64,000 nucleotides of DNA. It comes from Agelas oroides. Its lineage: Eukaryota; Porifera; Demospongiae; Agelasida; Agelasidae. Location of the stretch: the NCBI GenBank assembly GCA_949130485.1, contig OX422194.1, positions 1,362,243 through 1,426,242 on the forward strand. Direction: 5' to 3'. The notes under the pieces are model-generated. The model was not told the DNA's origin. It was given only the letters and a program-made list of their open reading frames with translations, and ran no database searches. This document shows positions 55,719 to 64,000 of the stretch, piece after piece. How positions within the stretch are numbered: the stretch's first letter is position 1; each line of letters opens with the position of its first letter. Both the position numbers and the translations under genes were made by a program.

Positions 55719-58700
55719 ATGGAATCTTGCAGAGTTGTGATATTTTTTCTTTTTGCCCTCCCCGGCTTGCTGATGGCGCAGCAAAACGGACATCTTCGGC
55801 TGGTAGGTGGCACTGCAGAAAACAACGGCCGCGTTGAAGTGTATTACAACAGTACCTGGGGCACGGTGTGCGACGATAGCTGGCAGTTGACTGATGGAGA
55901 TGTTGTTTGCAAGCAACTGGGCTTCCAAAGAGCCGATCGTGTTGTTTATAAAGCGTACTTTGGCCAAGGAACGGGACCGATTTGGATAGATCAGACGAAT
56001 TGCAGGGGAGACGAGGCTTCGATAACTGAATGCACTCACAACGGATGGGGTATCCACGACTGCAAACACAGTGAAGACGCAGGTGTGTTTTGCCTCCGCA
56101 GGGAGCCTGTAAAACCTACCTCTATGCCGATACGTTTGTCCTGTCCGCGCTACACGACAGGAGGTACTTGCAAAGCTTGCCCCTCGCAGCAGTATCCAGA
56201 TCCGGACAACTGCACCTCGCAAGTTGCAGTCGAAGGGATAGTGGAGGCTTTCTATAACAACCAGTGGGCACCGGTCTCTGCAGAAGGGTGGGACTCCAAC
56301 AATGCAAGGGTTGTATGTGGAGAGCTAGGCTACCCTGTAGCATTTGGTAGTGGCCCATCCCTTGATACACTATGGCCAAACTGGAATGGAACACATCTTA
56401 CTGCATGTGGAGGTGGAAGTGGACAAGTCAGCTGTGACCCATTCGCAATCACTGAAAATAATGCATTTAGGATGCGACTTCGTTCCACTTTACTGAAGAA
56501 GGTAGACTGCACAGGAAATGAGTACAGACTCCTCAACTGCTACTTTCCTGAGTTTGGTCCTCATACTAATCCCTCCATGAGGGTGGCCACTGTTAGGTGC
56601 GGTTTCTTACCCCACAGCAGCTGCTACGGTGCCAGTGTCGAGGTGAGTGCAAGAGTACATATTGAACCTTTTGCAATTAAAATAATTAAATGGAGCTATT
56701 GAAAATGTCTAGAACAGTTATTACCACAAGTTGGAAAAAAAAACTTTTCCAAATGAAACAAGGATGGAATTCTCAAGAACTAACCAAGCAAGACGGGAAT
56801 GACGCCACAATACTTTTATATCACCCCTACATCTTGTGCAATTTTGCCAACCGTGCCTTGGTTTGTTTTTTGCATGGGTGTGGTATGCACAGTGAGCAGT
56901 GCTTTAGATGTGTATAGTTGCATGGAGAGTGAGTATGCTGTGAACAGCTACAATTTTAATTTTTTACCCCCAAAAATTATGCGTAAAAGCAATGCATGAA
57001 ATATCGGTACAGCTAATGCTAGCATACGTACATCCACAAATAAATTGTATGGGCTGTAAACGATCAAAACTGGACAATGGGAAGGCCTGGATATGAGGCT
57101 ACCATTTTGCACTGTTGGCTATCTTTGTGTTTAGAAGCTAAACAAATTTGAACCATTGACACGCAACAATCATAACTTGAGGTTCCTCTGTTGCTTCCTG
57201 TAGTGATAAGGAAAAATCCTGGAATCCTGGAAGACACGTGGTGATTACAACCACTATATCTTGCATGGTTCTCTTTCCTCACTGCACCCGCACCATTTTT
57301 AGGGGCTTGCTTCTGTAGCCATTATCACCATTTTTGCGCACACACTCTATTAGTTCGTTGACCTCGCACTCTCAATAGCATCAGTACTGTTGGTTTACAT
57401 GTAAACACAGCACAACAGCTAAGTGCTGTCTCCTTCCCTAAAACATTAGGACACTCACCCCACAGATGTCACTTTTTTGTTTTTGTTTTTTCGTAGTGAA
57501 GCCAAAGTTTCTTCATGACCGACAAATGATAGCATAATGGCATAATGGTAATAGCCACCTGCCTGCATGAACTTCAAGGAAAATCTTCGATGAGAAACTG
57601 ATAGTGGCCTCAACTCAATGGTAGCGGTATGGATGTGTATAAACTGTCTTGAGTTGTTTACAGCTACACATAAAGTTGTAGTTAGCCGCTGCAACGAGAT
57701 GCAATTACCACTAAGATGAGGAGAAAAAGCCAAGGAATTATCCGTCAAAAGCAGCAATTGAGATAGCTGCCAAGATCTGAAGTGTCCTAGATTAATACAT
57801 ATCTAGCTCGGCTAAAAGCTATGCCATTATGGAGGCTTGGGTATCATTTGTACACTACCAGTTACTCTGAGATACACCAAACAGGCTCTAAGCCAAGTAG
57901 AGCCATGGTACAATGTAGTAGAGTCAAGTAGAGCCATGGTGCAATGTAGTAGAGTCAGGTAGAGCCAAGTAGAGCCATGGTGCAATGTAGTAGAGCCAAG
58001 TAGAGCCGTGGTGCAATGTAGTAGAGTCGTGGTGCAATGTAGTAGAGTCAAGTAGAGCCAAGTAGAGCCATGGTACAATGTAGTAGAGTCAAGTAGAGCC
58101 AAGTAGAGCCATGGTGCAATGTAGTAGAGTCAGGTAGAGCCATTGTATATTACACCCCAAGATGCAACTTAAAGGACCTGCTTAAATAACTAACTAATAT
58201 AATACACAGGCCGGAGGAAGCGTTGAACATCCAATCTGAGTTGATATTCGTTAATGGCATGCTACACCACTGTCACCCCTCACAGCGACTCCCGAAGCGA
58301 TTTTTCCGCTTACGTGACGTCACACGTTCAATATACTACGTATAAAATCATTGCGTGTATTGAGCGCGCTTCGGGCTGATATTACGCGCGTAATGCGTGC
58401 GAGTATAAAGGAGGTGAAGGCGTGCCTTGCTATTCACAATTGATAAACTGATGTCTGGCTCCTCCCTTGAGGGTATAAAGCTTTTTTAAGAAACCACAAA
58501 ACTCTAGGCTTTCCACTTCAGGAAAATTTGCAGCACAAAATCCTGATCTCTAAAACCTACTTCAGGTCTTGTAGCTAAGTAGCAGTGGCCTACCAGCAAA
58601 CATTACCTCTTATAAGCATTAAGCATCTTGGGGTGCGGTTACTTTGCTCAAACAAGCAACAAGTATAATGGTATAATGCTAAGGGGAGGAATAGTATGTA

Positions 58701-60976
58701 CTGGTAGATGGGCCTACCAACGCAGCGTAAGTGTCTCTATTTTCCGGCTTATGTTGTGAACGGATTTCATAATTTGCAATAAATTTGAACCACTCTGCCA
58801 CCAATATTGACCACTTTCTGAGCATCCAAGTTTGCATGGTACTGGAGGTCAAGGAACTTCACACAATTGCAGTTAGTGTATGAAAATCAGTGAGAAGTTT
58901 AGCAAGAAATGTCTTTGACTTACCGCTGCTTTTCTGGGCCTTCCAAAGCATCACTGTACAACACACTTGCGGCAAAACGCTAATGAATCAGTTCTGACTT
59001 TCATGCTTAGCACTTGACCTCCAACATGACGTATTACAATGGAAACCGGACACTCAGAAAGGAGTGTATCCATGTAAAATAATACCACGCACCGTACAGA
59101 CTCGAAGAAGAGAGGAAGGAATTCAGAGGCTTGATGCTTCTTACTGTAAGCGACAGTAGGCACTCTTGAATGATGATGTTGTCCAGCTCTGAGAGAGTGA
59201 GAATCAGTTGGAATTCGGCTGAGGCCTCTAGGCAATGCTGCTTATGTACATGTAGCTTGTCTTCCGCTCCTTTGCCAGGGGTCCAAGTGGCTTAATGGTA
59301 AGAGCGTCTGACTAGTATTCAGAAGGTCTTGGGTTCGAATCCCAGCTGGATCCCGGATTTTATTCCATGGATTTATTTCTCACTCTCTCAACAAAAAACA
59401 TCATCATTCAAGAGAGGAAGGAGTTCATTGTGGGTGCTTGTTTGACGGGAGTACATTTAGGAATAATGCACTTGACTACTTTTCTCCAGACCAAAGGGGC
59501 CAAAATCAATATTACCAAACACCTTCTTTTCTTCCACATAGGCATATCGTACACGTGCAGGTCCTGTACCCTGGATGGGACGAGCTGAAGTGCGAGTCAA
59601 CGGTGTGTGGGGAACCATATGCGATACACTGTGGGACATCAAAGATGCCAGTGTGTTCTGTCGAGCACTTGGCTACGGTACAGCGAAGAATATCTTGTAC
59701 CGAGCAGCAAACGGTAGAGGAGTGGGTGTCATTCACTTCACCGAACTTGAGTATGATTTTTGTGTGGCAGTCTGTCTCCTAGATGAAACTGATTGTGAAT
59801 TGTCTGTTTGTCTGCCTGCATGCTGTCCATGACACAGTGGATCAGTGTGTAGTGGTCACTGTTTAATAGACTCATACAGTTTACGCTCAGCTAACTGGAT
59901 GTTGTAAGACACTGCAATATGGGCAGATTCTCCATGTACCGTTCCTTACAATACATCATCGTTACGTCATGTATTGTTGTTGTTCTTACGTCGTGAACGT
60001 CGTACTGTTAACATGCCAGGAGAGCAAGACAAAGGTGTTTGTCACATTTTAACACAGAGTGAAAAAAAAAAAAGAACGGAAGAATCCATTCCCTGGCCCT
60101 AGCCCTAACCCCAACCCAAACTATAACACTAAGCCCTAACCATTCGGCTACGAGCCACTGCTAATGACTGTGGTGCACTGCACTGTCTTTAACGCACCAA
60201 CCAACGTTACAATACAATATTACACATAAAGACACAACATTACATGACGTATTGTAAGGAATGGTACACGAAGAATATAACCCGCAATATGCTGTATAGG
60301 TCCACCACCTCAATCATGCGAACTTTGATTATCCAAAATCTCTGTTGTCCGGCTCGGCCATACATAATGTAAACAATAACAACATAATCTCGATTATCCG
60401 AACTCTCGATTATCTGAACTCTCGATTATCTGAACATTTTTGCCTGGTTCCAGCTAGTTCAGATAATGGAGGTTGGCCTATACTGCTAGTAACAGAAGGC
60501 GTGATGGGGGCCTGGGAATGAGGCTGTAATCCACCTTCCCTTTTCACACCCACTCATATCCACTCACTCACATTCACACACACACACACACACACATTCA
60601 CACACACACACATCATCTTTATCTGAACCACAACAGCTGCAAAGGCAATGAGCTTCGTCTCTCGGCCTGCCCACACAAGACAGGGCGTTCAGCTGAAGCG
60701 TGCGGACATACTGGGGACGTGGGAGTCATTTGCAATGTACCACAAATGTGTACAGTGCCTCAGGTATACACATGACCATCACATGACTGTCACATGACTG
60801 TCACATGACCATCACATGACTGTCACATGACCATCACATGGCTGTCACATGACTGTCACATGACCATCACATGGCTGTCACATGACCATCACATGACTGT
60901 CATATGACCATCACATGCACTGTTCACCAAACCAAAAACCTAGCACCGTTGTACATTGAGAGTTTCTTGCATGTTT

Positions 60977-61036
<60 letters not shown>

Positions 61037-63261
61037 CGAGGCAGAATGATAAAGGTAGCGGACACCCAAAACCCACGCTATCTCCACAATTTCCTAGAGG
61101 TCAAAGGTGCATTGGGCTGGGGGCTCATGTGCTATGGCACAGTAGACCTGAAGGCTGCTCAGGTAGCTTGTAGGTAAGAACTATGTACGTACAATACTTT
61201 TGTTGTGGAAAGTATGAAGCTTGTGTGTGCAAAATTTGTCTGCTTATGTGAATAATATAATATACCGTAGATCAGGAAATTTTCGTGGTGAAAATAATTT
61301 GCGTTTTAAGTTTTCGCATTAAAAATATTTCATTGCTTGACGGTTTCGCAATGTAGCGTGTATGCGTATTTTAATTTTTTCATTTTGGCCGCTCCGGCAT
61401 ACCGACGAAAAAAATTTTAACTGCAAAAATTCCCCGATCTATGGTATACTACAATGGTATATTTATTTCACATGCAAAACCCAATATGATTTTAACTTAT
61501 CCGATTTTTCAGACTCACCCTCCAAAATTAACCCACTGTCTTATTTGAATCAAGTTATCACAGGTTCTTTTTCTCTCAAAAGTATGCCGACCTATTTATG
61601 CGGCAGTACATCAAACTATTGTATGTGCTTGTAAACTACAAGAGCTAGACAGTGCACAACATATTGGCATGTGCACAGCTGTAGAGAGTAGCATATTTAT
61701 GTGTGCAGTGAACTTTAATAGTTGCTCTTCCAATTTCGTTTTACATGGGTGTATTTTGGGGGAGATTGCGGTAATTTTTCACACGCGTGCAGCTTGTTCC
61801 TGCTCACAACACAATACCTTCGCCTATTATTTCCCATTTTGACAATTATCACTCCACCATACACTTTTCAGGGTTTGGCCCCCAGTTGGCACCAATAAAC
61901 TGTAAAAGAGTTAATTCTGCACTCTCTTCTTCTTTGATCGCAAATTTCACTTTGGCTAACACCAGGTCCATTTGCATCTTAGCATGGTGCCTGCTATCAG
62001 CAACACGTGACGGTACATTTGGCTTGCATAGCAAGTCAGAAGATAGATGATTTGCCCGTTTTAGCGACTTGCCACCAAGTTGCCGGTCTGATACTTCAGC
62101 GATGCTCTCCAGCGAAGTTAACAGTCCCGTTGCTCATGGAAGCACTCGATAATGCCTGATATGGCTCATGGAGTCCTTTGACTAATCTAAATCCAGACAT
62201 TTCGAGCGTGTCATTTGTGGACTTTTAATGTGGCCACCATTTGTTGGGGGGGTCAACGATTCTGTAAATGGGAGGACAGCTGTATGGAGGCACTATTAAA
62301 CTAGAGGGTGAAAAGCAGGCACTCACTAGGATTTGAACCCAGGTCCCCCGGCTTGAGCTACCAGGTCCCGGGGTCTCTGATTACCGAGCTACGACTATTA
62401 GTCCTCATGATTCTCTAAATGTACTGCACAGGTGGTGCTGAAATGCAACAGCAGCATATAATGAAGCTTGTAAGGGACATCGGTTGCTCGGTGGTCGTAG
62501 CTCAGTGACCAGATCACTGGCAACTCAAGCCAGGGGCCCTGGGTTCAACTTCTGCTTTTCAGGATCGTGAGGGCTGATGGTCGTAGCTCGGTAACCAGAA
62601 CACTGGTAGCTCAAACCAGGAGCCTGTGTTTGATTCCCGGTGACTGCTGATGTTTCCGCTAGTTCACCTCACACGGGAGGGAGGGAGGGAGGGAGGGAGG
62701 GAGGGAGGGAGGGAGGGAGGGAGGGAGGGAGGGAGGGAGGGAGGGAGGGAGGGAGGGAGGGAGGGAGGGAGGGAGGGAGGGAGGGAGGGAGGGAGGGAGG
62801 GAGGGCGAGCAGGCGGGCTTCCTCTAGTTCACCTCACACGGGAGCTTATGAACCGCTATGCGGAAGCACCAAATTCGACAGCGGATGGGACCAACTAATG
62901 TATGGTAATTTGACGCTCCTTCGGGCCGCTTCATGGCGCTCGTAAGCTCCTTTCGCGGTGCTCACAAGCTCCTGCCTCATACCATCAACTGGGGGGCCTG
63001 GCCTGGGAGGAAGGAGGCTAATTGTTTAAAGCTGAGAAGAAATATGTTCCAAAGCATTTGGTGTCTACGTGTTCTACAGGGAGAGAGAATCACAGTTTGC
63101 CATGCGGACCCGAAAAGGCAATCACACCACCTACCGAGGACAGCACTACATTGGGAGGGTTAACTGCACAGGAGACGAACTGTCCTTGAGTGATTGTAGC
63201 GTTGTGACGATATCTGTGACAAAGTGCAGTGCTGGCCACACCATTGTCGACTGTACTACAG
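55719..63261 (+). CDS. Secreted or receptor protein with repeated SRCR domains, 3' incomplete
   Basis: Exons found: 55719-56642, 59542-59750, 60637-60763, 61037-61173, 63080-63261; the last ends in phase 1, so more coding sequence lies beyond. Residues 4-20 (CRVVIFFLFALPGLLMA) are a signal peptide. SRCR 1 is canonical: GRVEVYYNSTWGTVCDDSW, VVCKQLGF, GPIWIDQTNCRGDEASITEC. SRCR 2, in the same exon, is divergent (WAPVSAEGWDSNNARVVCGELG then VDCTGNEYRLLNC) with a Gly-rich insert. SRCR 3 spans exons 2-3 (VNGVWGTICDTLWD, FCRALGYG, DCKGNELRLSACPH). SRCR 4 spans exons 4-5 (ALGWGLMCYGTVDLKAAQVA, VNCTGDELSLSDC). SRCR proteins are extracellular ligand-binding or innate recognition molecules. About 10 residues expected after QVACR are missing, so a small exon or another acceptor may be overlooked between 61173 and 63080. 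Confidence 0.88.
56643..57890. other. SRCR gene intron 1, left part
   Basis: No conserved coding sequence is seen. One family A type end is at about 57060-57105 (GGGAAGGCCTGGATATGAGG). Confidence 0.5.
57893..58145. repeat. Tandem repeat of TAGAGCCATGGTGCAATGTAG units
   Basis: Units of about 20-45 bp formed from AGTAGAGCCATGGTGCAATG and TAGTAGAGTCAAG in varying order. Confidence 0.9.
58150..58640. mobile_element. Element with CACCCCAAGATGC inverted ends
   Basis: ACACCCCAAGATGC on the left and GCATCTTGGGGTG on the right, about 490 bp apart. Similar single ends occur at about 27127 and 29461. It lies in SRCR intron 1. Confidence 0.6.
59279..59354 (+). tRNA. tRNA-Thr(AGT)-like gene
   Basis: Anticodon arm TCTGA-CTAGTAT-TCAGA gives anticodon AGT (Thr). 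A-box TGGCTTAATGGTAAGAGC, B-box GGTTCGAATCC and T arm TTGGG-TTCGAAT-CCCAG are intact, and TTTT follows at about 59356-59362. The acceptor stem GGGTCCA/TGGATCC pairs (one G-U), but two extra bases (AG) precede the usual TG before the D stem. So the acceptor must bulge, or the gene is a tRNA-derived relic. It lies in SRCR intron 1. Confidence 0.6.
60290..60485. mobile_element. MITE-like element with CTATAGG-type ends
   Basis: TATAGGTCCACCACCTCAAT and a right end GATAATGGAGGTTGGCCTATA are partly inverted. The interior repeats CTCGATTATCTGAACT. Similar AT-rich TTCAATTATTCCGAAC sequence lies in the element at 1829-2027. Confidence 0.6.
60768..60915. repeat. CATGACTGTCA / CATGACCATCA tandem repeat
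   Basis: An 11-bp unit, ACATGACTGTC or ACATGACCATC, repeated about 13 times directly after the donor of the SRCR exon 60637-60763. Confidence 0.92.
60979..61036. repeat. (CA)n run forming a 3' splice site
   Basis: The run ends ACACACAG and directly joins the SRCR exon at 61037. There is no pyrimidine tract between it and the AG. Confidence 0.9.
61263..61448. mobile_element. MITE-like element with ACCGTAGATC ends
   Basis: ACCGTAGATCAGGAAATTTTCGTG... and AAAAATTCCCCGATCTATGGTA are inverted, 185 bp apart. A diverged relative starts at about 53447 (ACCGTAGACCGGGAAACTTT). Confidence 0.75.
61449..62285. other. SRCR gene intron 4, unassigned
   Basis: No exon with matching phase and SRCR sequence was found. 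Confidence 0.45.
62290..62405 (-). mobile_element. tRNA-derived SINE-like copy
   Basis: On the minus strand: GTCGTAGCTCGGTAATCAGA (A-box region), CCTGGGTTCAAATCC (B-box), then tail TGCCTGCTTTTCACCCTC. Confidence 0.7.
62490..62670 (+). mobile_element. Two tandem tRNA-derived SINE-like copies
   Basis: Copy 1 from about 62490 (GTCGTAGCTCAGTGACCAGA, CCCTGGGTTCAA) and copy 2 from about 62578 (GTCGTAGCTCGGTAACCAGA, TGTTTGATTCCCGG, tail GACTGCTGATGTTTCCGC). With the minus-strand copy at 62290-62405 they form an inverted set. Confidence 0.7.
62676..62806. repeat. (GGGA)n microsatellite
   Basis: About 32 perfect GGGA units, flanked on both sides by CTAGTTCACCTCACACGGGA. Confidence 0.95.
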
Positions 63262-63592
63262 GTTAGCTCTAGTGCAGTGAGGCTTAACCTCATTCCCAGG
63301 CCACATAGTTCTATAATCATGGTAGCATGGGAATGAGGCTAGGAAAACCTTATAAGTGTCTTTATTTCACTTTCACTTCAGTGTGTTCTCGAAGTTTGTA
63401 GTAGCATCAATCTTGTCAGCCATCAAGTTTCTGCGTACAATTTGATTGGTTCAACCCAGCTGTTACAAGAATGTGAAAAAACGCAGTACACAATTAGTTT
63501 TAATGTACATTTCCAATTCTTTGCTGGGTATATGGGTGGGTGGGTGGTGCTGGCATGTGCCTGTTCAATTATCATACGATGCCAAGTGCACA

Positions 63593-63740
63593 TTTCTTTT
63601 GGAGCACATGATGAGGGCGGGGCAATTTCACGGAAGGCACATGATGAGGGCGGGGCAATTTCACGGAAGGTACATGATGAGGGCGGGGCAGTTTCCTGGA
63701 AGGTACATGATGAGGGCGGGGCAGTTTCACGGAAGGTCTT
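63593..63740. repeat. 33-bp tandem repeat, four copies
   Basis: Units of ACATGATGAGGGCGGGGCA plus (A/G)TTTCACGGAAGG(C/T). Confidence 0.92.
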
Positions 63741-63888
63741 CCATCCTCAATCCTCCCCATGTTTTAATTCTTAAACACATGCACACATGCACACATGCAT
63801 GCATGCATGTGTGCTACACATACACACACACTCTCTCTCACACACAACTTCTACATGTAGCTGCACATGCCATAAGTGAAAGTAGACT

Positions 63889-64000
63889 GCATAAGAACGG
63901 GCAGCTAGAGTAAGAGCGTGTAACTCTGTAAAATTTGAAACTGGTCGGAATTTACCGCTAGTACTAAAAATAGAAACACCTACTGCACATGCTGCTTAGA
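63889..64000. mobile_element. MITE family B, cut by the window edge
   Basis: Left end GCATAAGAACGGGCAGCT, GAGTAAGAGCGTGTAACT and the GGTCGGAATTTACCGC interior are present; the right end is outside. Confidence 0.85.

Overview
This is nuclear DNA of an animal. Protein-coding genes are split by GT-AG introns, and most gene-free sequence is dispersed inverted-repeat elements, tRNA-like SINEs and minisatellites. The gene set (SASS6, MIER-type ELM2-SANT, SPATA1, FRA10AC1, DIMT1, SRCR receptor) is metazoan. Compact introns, a short MIER protein and an SRCR-rich protein fit an early-branching invertebrate, and I favour a sponge. That placement is inference, not proof. Exon models below were built by hand from splice sites, phase continuity and recall of the families; every multi-exon model listed keeps its frame across all joins unless stated.

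Layout. 1-5 kb: repeats and four possible exons of an unassigned minus-strand gene. 5.5-14.5 kb (-): DIMT1 rRNA dimethyltransferase, with its C-terminal exons not found. 14.8-21.3 kb (+): SPATA1. 21.4-22.4 kb (-): intronless FRA10AC1. 23.7-24.7 kb (-): an unrecognised secreted, heavily glycosylated, helix-rich protein. 25.3-37.6 kb (-): MIER-family ELM2-SANT corepressor. 38.0-41.8 kb (+): atypical PP2C-like phosphatase. 42.4-55.5 kb (-): SASS6 centriole cartwheel protein, 17 exons. 55.7 kb to the right edge (+): secreted multi-SRCR protein, probably continuing outside.

Three gene pairs are head to head across short spacers: DIMT1/SPATA1 (about 390 bp), MIER/PP2C (about 400 bp) and SASS6/SRCR (about 200 bp). 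All three spacers carry the same 8-mer CACGTGCG. SPATA1/FRA10AC1 and PP2C/SASS6 are convergent.

The most striking non-coding item is a complete type I hammerhead ribozyme on the minus strand at 5212-5272, with a degraded second copy near 52.06-52.10 kb. Other themes are long polypyrimidine minisatellites placed just upstream of 3' splice sites, a minisatellite in MIER whose unit repeats the neighbouring 5' splice site, splice sites embedded in CA/GT dinucleotide runs, and several families of MITE-like elements with shared termini.
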